Positions 44,201-59,200 of a stretch of DNA of 64,000 nt are shown here, piece after piece. The notes below the pieces were generated by a model. The model searched no databases and was not told the origin of the DNA. It saw nothing but the letters and a program-made list of their open reading frames with translations. The stretch spans positions 16,606,684 through 16,670,683 of the forward strand of contig NC_049984.1 of the NCBI RefSeq assembly GCF_000003815.2, given 5' to 3'. Position numbers and translations under genes: made by a program. This stretch comes from Branchiostoma floridae. Lineage: Eukaryota; Chordata; Leptocardii; Amphioxiformes; Branchiostomatidae. The stretch's first letter is position 1. Every line of letters begins with the position of its first letter.

Positions 44201-47200
44201 AACCAGAGTAGTCCTTATTCCTGCCCCCTGGGGGTGGAGGAGACACCCATGTCAGAGGTGAAGGTAGATGAAAAGGTTGGGACTTGACCAACCAGTTTTC
44301 TCCCCATTGTCTTGTCATGGATTGATAGAGGATGCTCTAGGCGAGGCATCTCTTTCATCTGGATGTGAATGTGCGCATGCAACAGGCTGGCGGGTTTTGT
44401 TATTGCCCCCTGGGTCTTGATAATTGATAAATTGCCTTGGCGACAAGAGGTTTGGCTATTGAGCTCTGTAAGCCACTGGAACAAATGTGGGAGGGACACA
44501 GTAGCAACTGTTTGCTCAGTCAAGTCCCCAAATTGAAAATTATTCGAGATTTTCGGTTTTGTACCATGTGATCAGAGGATTTCGTGTTATGATGAGCATT
44601 GTCTTTGTAACCAAAGAACTGTGTAAAAAGTATCTGGGTATGCTGGATTGATAAAGAATGTTAAACAACTCTTCTTTTGACCCTTGCCAGACCTCTAAGC
44701 AAGTCTGTTTCATTTGCAAGCATTTTACCACTATCAAGTATGGACCAAACATTTCTTATAGAGTTTAAACTAAGGTTTTAATGTGCATAGATTTGAAGTA
44801 AGACTACATGGTAAATTTACACGTATCAGTATGACTTTTAAAAATGCAAATTCCGGTTCAAATAAGGCAAAACGACTGAGATTTCCTGTAGATCAATGAT
44901 GTCATCTTCAGAAAACTAGCAGTTAATCTAAATTGCAGTCCTCTATAGCTCTTAAATAGCAGCAAACCATTATTATCTTCCTAGTACCTGCTGACATTTG
45001 AAAGTAGCAGGCTTTGATGTTGCCTCTAGGTGTGTCACTCCTAAATCGTCTGTCAAGAGGGCTCTTGCATGGCTCAGTGTGCTTTGCTGTGGAGGAGAAC
45101 TTGGAAATTGTAGTCTATTGTCTCCTTTTTTTGTGACAAGATGCTTCAAGTTTACTTATTTGTTCAGGGATGGGGAAAATGAAGCTTACCTCCATACACA
45201 GCTTTAGGAATTAAACATAGATACAAAATGAAGTTTGTCTTACTGGGTATCCCTTTGTTTTCATCTTCTTGCCATTCTACAGCAACAGCTTCTTTCCTGA
45301 GATTGCAAAACCACGGAACTCTCTCGATGACTGTTTCCCTCCTTTTTGCAACATTGAAGCCTTCAAAACTAGTACCAGCATTTACCGCTGTCTCCGAGCA
45401 TAGTAATTTCACCATCCATCAACTAAGTTCACTATCTAAAAGTAGTAAAATGGCCTTGCATTCGATACAAACCGGTTTAAAAAATCTTTTGTTTTTTTGT
45501 TTTATTTTTACTTTAAGATGTCAATGCAGTATAAGGTTGTTGTACCAAAGTCTTCTAGGCCTGTACAGATAACTCTGATCCTACAAAAGTCAACAAAAGC
45601 CTTTTAAACAAGGGGACAAAGATTGATGAACTGCAGTGAGCCAAGTTGATTATTAAGTCAGGTGGAATGAAAAGAATAAACTGTGCATATGTATGAACTT
45701 TGTCACTATTACCATGTCATTTAGAAGTAGGTGAAGTTTGAGTGTGTTTACTTTTACTAACTACCAATAAGATAGTCCACTAATAACTACATTGTTGTCA
45801 TGAGAATCCTATGTCATCAGATTGAAGAGGGTACCGGGTGAGTTCTTTCACAAAATGGAAAGAGGCCAGTTCGTTCCACAAACTCGATCCTAGAGTATGG
45901 GTTTCCAAAGTCAAATATTAGCACAGTCACAGATACCTTGTTACCCCAGTAGAACTAGAAGACTTTGTCATTTGCAGATGGGATGCATATGATATACAGT
46001 AAAACAACAGGCATTCTCTGTGCAGTTATTCCATGTGTTGTTGTTATGCTTTTCAAACGAAGGGAAGAATACAGGACATGCACTAGAAACATGTAACAGG
46101 GTGGTAGTGTATAGTTGAGGTCTCCAAGTTCGTACTCAGCAGGCATTTCTATGTTGGAGTTTGATAGATGCATTTTCGATAAGAATTAGTCAATCCGGAT
46201 ACCAGAACCTTGGCCCAATCTCAACAATATATATGTATATTTAAAAGTAGACTTTTCTGGGAGTATTTTGCCCTTGAGCTGAGGACTTGGTCTGCTTAGG
46301 CTCTGGAAACAGTCTGGCATCCAGGCTAGATGAAAGTATCAGAGAAAACCCCCTTTGTGGTGACAATTTTGTAACTCAATAAGCTCTTTAAAGCAAAGAG
46401 AAGCTGTGAACATATAACATTGTGTACAATACAGGTATCCAGGACTCTCTCTGGCTATATTTTTTCTGTCGGACCCATTTGTTTGGGAGCCCATGTTGTT
46501 GGTTTTCCTTGTTAGGTATGTGGTTTTAAGCTTATGAAAATGATACATTTTGAAGTTCAGCCATTTGGGACGGATGGGGTAAGATTTTTCTGTCCCAACT
46601 AGCAAATTTCCATCCTGGAATGGAGGGGCGGGTCCTGGAGACAGCCCTGGTATTGTGTGATACTGGTACTAAAGATGGTCATTGTATTTTCAAACAGGTC
46701 TTTCTAGATGGAAGCATGAGAAAATCTAGTTTCTCCATCCCAGTGAAACACCTGACACCCCAGACACAGGTCACAGTGCTGTCTGCCAGGCCCGGCTGTG
46801 ATGATATGCAGCCCTTTAAACTCCTCTCCTGGCAACAGAGTAAATAGAGCACCATTCAGGGGTGCAGCCCATTGTGTTGTATAAAGCTGGTATAGCCTTG
46901 CCTGAGTTCCAACCTGGAGGAAAGAAAACATAGTTTAATGGTGGAGCACACAAAAATGTGTGCACAGGGTGCAGGTAGAGACACAGATATCATACTCCAT
47001 GAATACATCTATCATATTACAGCCTATCCATATGGCAGTATATCTCTCACATATGCATATATGGAAGAGTATATGATGATCATCTTAAAAGCGAGGAGAA
47101 GTTGAATCTACCCAGCAATAGTCTCATTTTGTGTCTGTTACCGTATCTTTTCAACATGTCTTGTTGTGACCTGTACCAAGGAAGTTGAAAAAAGGCTTGC

Positions 47201-50200
47201 CTGTATTTAGCCTGGTGTGTAAAAAATGTGCAATATGAATAAAGGTCGTAATCTTATATCAGGACATACAAGTTTGTACCTAGATGTATATCAAACCATC
47301 ATAGACATAGACATGTGTGCATTTTTTCTTGGGTCATAATTGAATGGAAAGTTACTTTTTTTTTGCATTTGTAGATGAATACATAGCATTTTCCACAATC
47401 AACCAAAATGCCAAAGACAACAATGCCATATGCAAGACAGGTCCCTGTGCCAGAGAGCGGTAATATGAGCCCTCTTCACTCAGCAATGCTTGCTGTGCAG
47501 TAATTCACCTCTATTTGATCTTGACACAGCCCCCACTCTTTGCCCAAGCATGCAGGTAATGAGATTTGTCACTGTCGTCTACCTGGTGTAGAGTGGCTGA
47601 GGGAAAGAGACATTCCAAAGATGTGCAGTGTTCAAGTTTATGTACATGTGTTCTACTGCTAGTAGTACATTGTACATTTTAGGTTGCAGTGTCCACTATC
47701 CGTCCCTCTTTCCCAGACCAGAAATTTGCCTCTTGCGATAGACCAAGAAATCCATGTATTCCATCCCAAAAATCTGAATTTTATGACAGGAATTGATGAG
47801 ATTATGTACTACCCATAAATTTTTGGTTCAGAGTGTGCTTACATTTTAGGTTGTGGTGTCTAGTAGTACCCATCTCTTTGTCCCTGCCCAAAATGTTGCC
47901 ACTTGGGATGTCTACAAAAAATTTGAATCCTTCCATCCCAAAAGTCTGAATTTCATGGCATGAAATTGATGAAAATGTATTTTCGTAAGCATAGAATCTC
48001 AGAATTAGCACCAAATGTTAACGACTTAGACTCCCGAACAATGAGGGGGGTGGAAAAAAATTCAAGTTGGTCTAGGAGATTTTACAGCTACAATCCGAAC
48101 CTGATTTTATAGGGATTCCCACATGTGCCATTTAATTGCAGCTGTTGCACAATTGTACAGCAGTGCAAGATAACAAATGGAGCCAGGTGGTGATGCAAGG
48201 GTCATAGGTCACTGGACATAAACTCTTCAGCTCAATAAATGTAAAAGACAGAAAGCACAGCCTCAAGTAGTGTCTCTTTCTTCTTTGAAAGTCCCATGTA
48301 GACAAAATAGTGTGTCAGTAGTAAGTGTTAGATCCTAAAGGCTACAGAAACGAATCTGCCCACATAAAGTTGGTGTAAAATCTGTTTTCCATCACATCAG
48401 TTTGGTTATCGAGACAGAATGTAACTTGTGTGACATTTTTATGAAGCTTTTCTTTGTAGTCGCACATAACAGGCTATCTTCAACAAGAGATGTTGAAGAT
48501 TACAAGTTGATCAAATTGCGTACAAGATCAAGTGTCCTTGGCAAGGGCTGTTGCATCTCAGCAAAAGCTCATCAACCCAGGAGGTGACTTGGCCTTCTGT
48601 GCAGCATCTTTAGCATCAGCTATTTATAGAAGGTGTTAGGCTGGTGTCTTGGGAGGAGTCTGGCTAAGAGTAAGAGGGTCACTCCATTTTGAGGGGAGGG
48701 GGGATGGAATGATTTGAAGGATTAAAACATCAAATGCTAGTTTTGAAAGCAACTGGATATGATTTTGGAAACAGACATTTCAGACTCCATTCTATGTTTG
48801 TAGTCAGTGAACTATCATTTGGCATATCTTATTATGTGGATGTCTAAACTTCATCAATGTCATCTAATTTTAAACATCACTTTGCCTCGGATTTTCTAAC
48901 CTTCATCCGATTTAAAACTCAGTATACTTTTCACTGTGAAATCTAGGCTCCTCACATTAATTGGACTATGGTGACTGAAAAATCCAACACTGCCCTTCAG
49001 ATTGTGTTGAAATAGCCAAGAAATTAGTGAAGTTCAACGTATTTGTTGTGATAAGAGACAGTTTTGAATGTATCGTTATATGTTACAAGCTTTTGGCTGA
49101 TCTTCAAGTTCAGTATCACATGATGGCTGCTTCAGTAAATTTTGAAATGTCCACCTGCCTTTGTGTGTACAAGAAACAGTAGTTTTTCTCTGTATGGCTT
49201 TGTAGTGTGTATGCACATACACGGTGGAAATGTGTACAAACGTCAAAGTCCATCGGAACAGTATTGGACCATTAGTATGTAAAAGGTCACTGCATCTTTC
49301 GGTTCACTTCTAGCTGCACATAGAGAACCCGCTATTGTTGTTGTATAGTCGGGTGATGGTTCGTGCATTTGTCATTTTGAATGATGCATACTGAAAATTA
49401 CTGATTGGCATTTGAAAACTTGGGTTGCAGAAAGTATCACGAAAATTGTTGTAAAAATGCATTCAGAAGAAAGGTATGTGACAAGTACATGTCAGCCACA
49501 CATGTATTATGTGAGCATTCCCAAGGACAGTCTATATTGCTCTTAGTAGGTTTTTATTTGACCACGTTGTGAATGATTAACTATGTGATGGTTGTTTGGT
49601 ACATAGTTCCCCCTGACTGTAGTTGTATAGATGGATTGTACTAGGAAAGATAGGGGGAAACTGAGATAGATGAAAAAAGAATGGTAGCAAATGGAAATGT
49701 GGCACAGCAAAAAAATGAATTTGCACAAACAAATGTGAGAGAGAAATGCCCTCGAAAAAAATAACCACATTGACTTTAACTTTAACCTCCACGAGACTTT
49801 GCTAATAGCTATCTTCAATGTTTTACCGTTTCCAAAAGCATACCCAGTTGCTCGAGAAGCTGCCTTTTGGTGTAATTTTCTATAGTGTTTTGCTACTAAG
49901 CTTGAGGATACAGTACACTATTCTGTCCAGGTAGATTTAATTTTCAGATGGTAGTATCACAATGAATTACAACATCCAAAATTTGCAGTCAACATCTATG
50001 GCAATTTCTCCTGTTAAATATTATCCACGCAACCAAAACCACACCTGTTGAAAGAGGCTATGCATCACCTGTTTCCCCTTGTCTCCACGATCTGTCACTA
50101 TGGTAACGCATCCTGGAGCACCCGGGACAAAAGATGGGCCTGAATTATTGATGGACCGGCGGTACGGTTACCAGGCAACCATCGGAGTGAAGAGGAGTGT

Positions 50201-53200
50201 TTCTCATTGGTGCTGAACAAATTCCCGTCCGAGGTCACAAGAAGAATGCGAAAATAATATTGATGGTCTGACAGCTTTTATAATGACTCCCTTTCTAGAT
50301 AGATCATATACAATATAGATGAAGGATAAAATGATAAGAAGACATACATACTGATACTGGGCTAAATTTGAGCAACATCTTATCCACCCATTATAGCAAA
50401 TGAAAGGACTAGAGTAAAGATATCCCTTCACTTGTGGAGGATATAATATATGCTAATGTAGCAAAATACAATGTGATACCAATTTCAATTTTTTTGTAAG
50501 GTAGATCATTCCAAAAAAGAAATGGCTATAGGTGCCTTTTTTACTAGCTTACATTTTTAACGTAGTGGAATAACTCAGTCTCTTAATTAGTCAGTCTCTT
50601 ACATGAAAGCTTTTATTTGACATCAGCATTATAGATGGCTGTAGTTGGTGTGATGGCTATTGTTGTATGTTCTCTTGGGGCCTCTTTTGCTAAGCATCTG
50701 TTTTCTGTTGTATCCTTGTCAATTATACTCCCCATACATATGGTATCCTTGCCACTGTTGGCAGTAATGCCTCCCTCTAGGCATCTAATTAGCCAGTAAT
50801 TGCTGTAAAGACTTGGGATGGAGGGGGGATTTTTTTAGAATTTTGTTTCCGCCTCCAGGAAAAAGAAGTAAAAGAACGTAGGATTAAGGTTTTGTAAACA
50901 AATACCTGTGACAGGTTGGAAGGAATGTGCTTTGTCTTTATCAAGTAGTAGTATGATAATTATGCTTCAACTGGTATGATTGTATAGTATTTGCTGTCTC
51001 CAGCTTTCATTTTTTTTCCGTCTCACTAATTGTTTGATAGCCCATTTGTTGATTTTCATCAATCTCATGTACTGGAGTTCAAATTTTTGGGAAGGATGGA
51101 GTGCAATTTTTGTCTGTCCCAACAAGCAATTTTTGTCTGCCCCTTCCATAGACTGGAAAAACAAGGTATGTTTACTGGAGGTAAGGTTGTCAAATTGAAA
51201 TCAGCCTCCCTGCATGAACCTATCAGCCTAGGTAAAGCCTTTCTGACAATGTAATTAAGTCTGCTACCATGGCTACAGGGGAAATGTAAGGAGCACAAAA
51301 TCAGGAGAGAGGTGAGATCATGCTGTGTTTAGAGCATGGGGTGATGATAAGCTCCAAGATGCAGCTGGGAGAAGTGCCCCTTTTCTTTTGTTGATGTCTC
51401 TCTTCTTGTTGTTGATGAGTGGTGGGGATGGGAAAAAGTGCACCACTAGATTTAAAATGTTTAGGTTCGGAAAAAAAAAAAAAAATGTTGTGATCTAGTT
51501 TCAGACTTGCAAAAAAAACTATCTTTCACTCATATTCTGCTTCTAAACCATTTAAAACCTTCCATAGACTGGAAAAAGATAAAAACATTGCAGCAGTTCT
51601 TGTGTTTATGTCTGAGCTTTTGCGTTTACTACTTACAAAGTTACTGTATTTAATTTTGCATGTACTGTATTTTTTTTTTTTTGCATGTAAAATTTATATC
51701 GGAATCTCTTGACCTGAATTCATACATTGTACCTGAACCTCAACATGAGGTACTATGAAAATGAGGTACTATGCAGCACTACATTTGTAAGACAATTGAC
51801 CAATCTATATTATTACAACAGGTTTGGTTGCTGTTTAATCAAGTGAATATGAATCATAACACAGGGTTTTTGTATATGTATTAGAATTTGAGGGGTTTAA
51901 TGATAGTTAATCAGGACTTGGGAGGTGCATTGCCTTTTTACTAATCTAGTGATTGTGTACTGTCATATTCAAACCACAATCAAATACTGGTTTAATCATT
52001 ATCAACTGTACATGTAGCTGTTGAAGTTGTTGAGTCAGGGCTGTGTTATTTCAGAGGATTGAGTGAGGAAGTGTGCAGGTGTGGCATCCTGTATGGGTGG
52101 TAGCCAAAATGACGTGGCAGGGAGGAAGAACAGATAACAACTTATTGGTCTTGTCTATCCACAACAGTTGTTTGCTTTTAGTTATTCAGCATCAATCATT
52201 AATCTATTAGTTTTGTACAGTTTGTCCTTTTTAGTCTAATAAGAAATCATTTTGTGTATATTTGTATTATTTGTAAAAGTTGATCATTTTGTTGTTGTTG
52301 GACCATAATTCCTAATCCTTTGTCAGAAAAATAATCTGCTTTGTTGGGTTTGTGACCCAAAGATTTGGTCCCCAAGTCTTTTATTTTGTTTTTAAACTTT
52401 TTATTGTCAAGTCTAGGTGTGTTGGTACAGTACACTAGAAATTCAGCATACCATGTCATGGCTGAAGTGGACCTGTCACTATCCAATCTTTCCCAAAGCT
52501 TAAGTAACTTGTTCATCTAAATAAGTATTTGAAACATGAATAAGAGACAACAAGAATCATACACAGGATCCATCTACCCCCTGCTGCACAAGCATTGATT
52601 GGTTTGATGCAAAAGGTGATAAGATTAGTCTGAGCCTTTTGGGGGGACATGCATATTCATGAGCTGGAGGAAGAGTCTGGAAAGAGTCAGCCCGATCTTC
52701 AGCACCCTGCCCCCACCCCCAGCATCCAGCCAGTTGGTACGTGCTGACATGTGAGTGGCAGGAGACTGATGCGGATGTAGACCAGGGAGCCAGACACACG
52801 CGCACATGCCAGCAGCCTCCTCATGCCTCCTGGGTTCTCCCGTCTCCCCGTACCAGGCTCCGGGCTGCACTCCATCCCCACCGCCGCCACGCCCCAGCAG
52901 AGATGAGTGGCCTCCCCGCACTCTGGAAACCAGGTCGTTCTTTCCTCATCTTCCTAACTTCTAGCAACAAACACCCTGGGAGAGCCCCTTGCTATCTAAA
53001 CCACTCAGCCTGCCAGAAGTTAACCTGATAGCTCTGCTGAAGCATTCATCCTCACTGATGCCCAGATCTTCTGACCCGCCAACCTCGCATGCACACAAAG
53101 AATTCCGTCAGCCCCTTTGTTTCAGTGTGGGGAAGGAGCCCAGCTCAGATGGGGTAGGAAAGGTGGGACAGATGTGGAAGGGAGGGAGCAGCTTGCACAG

Positions 53201-56200
53201 TGATTAGGCAGCAGAATCTAGACTAGTCCAACCCGTCACCCCGAGGTCAAACCAGCCATGTGGAGACTGCTGATGGGGCCCACGGAAGGGAAGAGGAAGA
53301 AGTGAAACATCCCTTCCTGTCCAAACCTGTTTGCTCACACATTTATCCTCTTCCTGCTACAGAGAGGCAAGCTCTGGTATCAGGCTCCATTTTAAAGTTA
53401 GATGTGTGTGTTTTGAAAACTTGATTAGTACAACCCTCCCCCTCCCATCCTTTCTTTGAGTCCCATCTCAGAAGCATGTGTGCTGAAACCTTGCACCACC
53501 TGGTGACATGCAACACCTGGTAGGCAGGTAGAGGGGTCACCTGGGGTCCCACGAGGATTTGAGTCCTCTCTATACACCTGAACAAAAGGAACCCTGCAGG
53601 CCGCCTCTTCTGGATGCAAACCTTGGCTCCTCATGGGAAGGATGTGGTGTGGTGCACTTTGATCACGTCTGGTATTTGGAGCATGCCATCCTCTCCAAAA
53701 GGGTGCGTGTGTGTGTCCTCGCTTTTCAGGTTTGCACATCAACTGTGCTCACACCTTTTGGCAGTGGCACGTTTTTTTACCAGAATAGCATAAGGGCCCA
53801 GATGTACACTGTAAGTCCCTTAGTCACTCTTCAGAGTGAAAAATGGAGCTAGGGTTTGCAGAGGGATGGACAGCACACTTGACACCACATGTCCAACTGA
53901 GCGGCCCCAGCTGTCAGTGGACCATGCAGACAGTCTTCGTGGCCTTTTGTAACCCTTCCCTTACCCCAGGTACATCTCTGCCTGCTTCCCAATTTATTTG
54001 CATAATAAGGCCATGATAACCACACACACAACTCAAAATGAAATAGGGCCTGGAAAAAAATTAGAGTAACCATTAATCGTAAGGGATGAACTTGAAGTTC
54101 ATAGTTTGATGTCATCCTTTTAATCACTAACATTAGGCTATGAAAACCTTTTCCATTGCAACTGCATGGTCATATACTCACTGCTGGTAGCAGCCTTTCT
54201 GATACTCCATTGAAAGTTATTAATTAATAACACTGAGAGGGGCATGTAAGGTGATGTCTATCTCAATCCTACCCTGGCTCATGGAAATACCTACTGATTA
54301 TGTCTAGTATCTGTTCAAGCCTTATCAAAGGTAAATTGGCTTTATTTCTGGTGTGGAAATATGACTATAACTTAAGATGTATAATGACAAAGATACGTTG
54401 ACTTGGGAACCCAGAAAAAAGCCCACATGTCTAGACTCAGACAAGGTTCAATCGACATCACATGTAGTCATAGCTTATTATTAGAACATTGAAAAAACAT
54501 TACACAATGGGTTTCCTTATAAAGCTGTAATTATAGTATCAATATGGCTGTTCTTCATGAATTTTGAATTATGATTTTCTTCATTATTATTATATCTAAT
54601 ATGATTGTCAAGAAATCTGTCAGCCTTTGTTTGACTTTTGATAATGTAAACAAATTTGAAGCAGCATAACTTTTTACCTGGGGCCTTGCAGAGCATTTGT
54701 TTTCTTTATGCTGTGAGTTTCAATACCAGTTACAATTCAGAGACATGTCAGAGTTTGGTATGCGGCTTGTGAGTTATACGAGGGGCATTCAATAAGTAAT
54801 GCCCCTAACCCACTGCCAGTTGTCTGATCTAGATGAAATTTTGCATGTGTAATGAGTCATATCTCTATTGGTTATGTTACAAAAAACAGCTCTGAACTAA
54901 TTGTGGTTACTGATTTACTGGTGTTTGAACTGAGTCAGGTGTGAAATGGACCAGGTGTGAAATTGAGCAAGTTGAGTGTCGCGCAGTGATCTGGTTTTTG
55001 TATTTGAAAGGACGCACACCAAAAGGGACTTTTGATGAAATGAAAAAAAACTTATGGTGATGATGCCCCATCATATGACCTTGTAAAACGCTGGCATCCT
55101 GAATTCAAACAAGGCCGGAAGTCTGTGGAAACAGCTCCCAGACCTGGTCGTCCCTCTTCTGCCATTGATCAGGCATCTGTTGGAGGACCAACCTGGGATG
55201 TCCTACAAGAACGGTGTCCAGAGCTACATCAAATGATGGGAGAAATGCAAAACTCTGGGTGGTTCCTATGAAGAGAAAGACTAATAACTGTGCCAAGTTT
55301 CATTAATCTCCTGCTATGGAAAATGGGTCAGGGACATTACTTATTGAATGCCCCTCGTAATTACATGTGTAGGGCTTTAGATAATGGACTATACGGTATA
55401 CCAGTGAATAACTATCACTATATAAGGTATGGCAACCAGGTACAAATTTGTATCTCAGTTCTGTATCTTTTTGGATTGTTGGCAAAGTCTCTCTTGATTT
55501 CATAGATCTATCCGCAGCTTGTAACGACATTGTGCTCTGGCCAAAACAAGGTAGTTTCAACAATGTTGAAAACAGACTAATCAGTACTAGTGAATCTCCT
55601 TTGGACTGAATTAAACAGTTACACGTACCTGTGGCAGTTTCAGGAATTATCTAATAACTGAATAACCCTCCACCTGCTGAGATAATCTTTTGGCATCAGG
55701 TTTGTATTGATTACAAGTTCAGATAGTAGCATGAAGGTTGATACAGTTTAACCTGGGCACTTACACTTAATCTAGACACGGTTTTTCCCGATATCGTCGA
55801 ACCGACAACCTCTCGCCGACAGCTTTTTTTCAGCGTCTAGATGGAACTGCAATATCGCCATAAAGATATCGGCAGAATTTCTCTCGAAAGGTCCGGAAAA
55901 TTCGTACGATAGCTCAGCAGGGGTCCCCGATAGCTTGGCAGGGGTCCCCGACAGCTTCCGCGCACGTGTAGATGTGTCCCGACTCCGGGAGGGCTCATCA
56001 GCATATAACGCGGGCTCATTAGGCTATATAGCTGTTTATGACTGCAAGCGCCACGGGTCTCCCGTGGCCAACGTTCCAGATCCCTCCCGATACATCCACA
56101 GATATTGGCAAAAACTGTGTATATATCGTGCCTTATACTGAAGGACTATCTGACAAATGTGACCACTTTTTTTGTTGTCCCCTAGAATCATAAGTTAGAT

Positions 56201-59200
56201 AGTTTTTCCCATTGAAAAGAATCCTATCTATTGTGGTGACAATCAGTACATAATAAAAATAATATAGGCCAGATTTTACTAGACCCTGAGTTGTCTTCTT
56301 GGGTAGTTTTTTATGCCTTTCAGCCATCAGAATAATCTATAAATGTTGTAATATACAGTCACTGAGGTCTGTATATATACACAGAGCAGGCAATATAAAC
56401 AATGCCAGTTATCCTATCTGGTAGTTTGTCTAAGTTCTGGATGTGCGATTTTAATGTATGATGTGTTTACCATAACCCAGTGTACTTAGTTATTCGTTCC
56501 TGGGAAGCAAGTTCACTGCACATATTTCAACTTGCAGTTCCAGATGATTCAACAGGATGTGCTGAGAATACTGATGAGAATGCATTGAGTGTAGTGTTAC
56601 ATTTGTAAAACACAAGACATGTGGAGGTGTAGGAATAGAACTTTCCCAGGGCTCGAAATACCACCTGCATATGCAGGTGCAGTAAAATTGGAGCTGTGCA
56701 GGTATTTTTGGTGTCTACCTGCACCTAACCTGCACTGTTCCATCTACTGGGTTTTATACTTAAATGTCCTATAATGTAGGTGTGTATGGATTGTTATTAG
56801 CTGTATTGACTGTTACCACCTATAAAGTATAAAAGAAAAAATATCAATGGTTCCTGAACAATTTTAGTATGATCCATGCTTCTTGAATTCAGAGTGGTGC
56901 AGGTAAAATTTGTCTGGTGGAGGAAATTTTCAATGTTACCTGCACCATTGCAGGTATGCAGAAAAAAGTATTTCGAGCCTTGACTAGGCATGTGGACGTG
57001 TAGGAAGAAAACTTTCCATATTGTTGACTGTTTTGTCTTTGGTGTGGGGCTTATACTTATGTTATAGCGTCTTGTGACTTTGTTCCCATGTCGCCAGGAT
57101 TGTCAATATGGAAAATAGTGGACTTATTATGACAACAGTTTCTGACAATTTGATGTTGACACATTATGTATGTATGAATATGTTCAAACTTCTTAGACTT
57201 GCTTTACAAGTCGTCAAATAACCACCGGTTAGATGAAAAGAAAAAGAAAATCTCCTTTCTGTTGTCCTTCTTGTGAGTTACATAATGTAGATTTAATGCC
57301 CCCTAAGTAAGAAAGGCACACCCAACTCTTACGTATCATTAGCTGGCCTTGAAAGCTGCCAGAAGGCCTTGTGTGTGTGTGTACATGTACTATATGATGT
57401 AGGTTGGGTCTTGTCTAGCTGGTGCCATGTCAGCAACATTTGGCAGATGTTTCTGCCCTACTTTTTTGTGTTACTGCTTAAGTTAAACGACTGTCTTTGG
57501 CACAGATTTACTGGTCACAAGGTTTTTGGTTATGCTGCAGTGAAAAGATGGACAGATAATTTCTGAATTAATATTTGGATCATGTGCATATACAGGTACA
57601 TATTTACTGTATATGCATTTAATAGATGGTCTATATTTTCAGTGTATTTCAGAATTTAAAGTGACCTAATGTTTGCATCCCAGCAGATTGGTAGATACCG
57701 GTATTGACAGAATACGTAATTAAAGGTTAATAGAAATCCAGGTAATAAGATACGCAAAGTAATAGTAGCCAGTCACTGATGTAAAGACATCAGATGCTGT
57801 CTGAAATGTCTGGCAGTTTCTGAATTATATCCAGTTGCTTTAGTGATAGTCTGTATAACGCAAACTGCACCATTAACTGGCCCCTCCTTGCAGCAGCTGG
57901 ATGTTGGCAGCCTGCTATAAGCCCAATCAATCAGACTACTAGATGTAACTGTCACCTTGCATGTTCACAATATAGCTTAACCCTTCAATACTAATGGCCA
58001 CTTCTACTATTGTGTTTTGCAGAGGGCACTGGCGGTGAAGGGGAGCCCCTCGGTGAGACACAGTACCCAACATTTGACGATCTATACGACAAAGACGATG
58101 AATTCCTTCCCCTACAACCCCAAGAACAAGAAGAAGACCTCGAAAACCCTGAAGACCTCTCCACCACAGCCACAACAGAAACAAACATCACCATAGCAAC
58201 AGATGCCAACCAATCAGCAAACGAAGCAATGCTTGAGACAGAGGGGTCTTCAGAAGGCCTGTCTCAGAACCAACCAAATAAGTGCCTGATGGAAAATGAC
58301 TCAGAAGTGCCTGATTCTTCCACATCTACAAGTGGTGTAACCAATAGAAACCAAGCTGCTGCTAGTAGTAATAGTTCCATGGAAACAAAAGACTCCAATA
58401 ACAATGCAGATGAGGCAAGGTCGCCTTCAAGGTCATCTGATGAACTAACGATTGACCTCAGCGTGAAGCAGGGTCCGTCCTCGGATGTTACCGGTGGTGC
58501 TGGTGACGCTTCCTCCTCTTCCTCTGCGTCAAGTCGTCCTGGCAGAGGAAATGACGGGACAGCATCCAAGAAGAAAAAGCGGAAAAAAGAAGCCGAAATG
58601 GACGAGAATGGTGCATACCCAGTGAAGGTAAGGAATTTATTTTGAGACCTTGTCTTTTAAGACTAAAAGAAGTGGTTCATTGTTCAACGCATATACACTC
58701 TTCAAAGTAACTAGGAGAATTCCCTGGTATAATATACAAAATGTAGATGCATATGTAATACTCTAAGATGTTCATGTGCGGTCTTTCCTGATTACAAAAC
58801 AAAAAATTGTCAAAAGATATTTACTATCCAGAGCATAGCTCTTTTAGATTATTATGAACAGCAGATGATAAGCTTTTTTCCATCTTAAATGGATCGAGGT
58901 ACTAGTACACTGAATTTTTTTTCTTTGCATTTACTGGGGATTGCATACAAATTTTGTAGAAGCGATAAACAAAAAATCATTCAAGTAGGGTAACTTATAG
59001 CATATTTTTTGGGGGGGGAAGGAGTGAACAGTTTGACTATGCACTTTCTCTTGATACGAATGTAACTATGTCTTGCTCAACTTCTCTTTCCCACTTGCCT
59101 CTTTCTGTGAAATTTTCTTTTTTTCCATTCTCTCTCTCCATCAATCCTTCCTGATCCATCCCTGAAAGGTGTTTCCATCATGTCTCCCTGGTCCAGTCTC

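Larger units (their letters stand above)
41296..58022 (+). other. RREB1: RREB1 intron 1 (about 16.7 kb)
   Basis: No required coding exon. Contains the rest of the CpG island, an X-box-bearing block (50030-50200), a possible alternative first exon (52903-52933), one decayed mariner and two other inverted-repeat elements (55775-56121, 56650-56979). The remainder is AT-rich sequence in which I see nothing else. The alternative that an unseen small exon lies here cannot be excluded. Confidence 0.55.
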
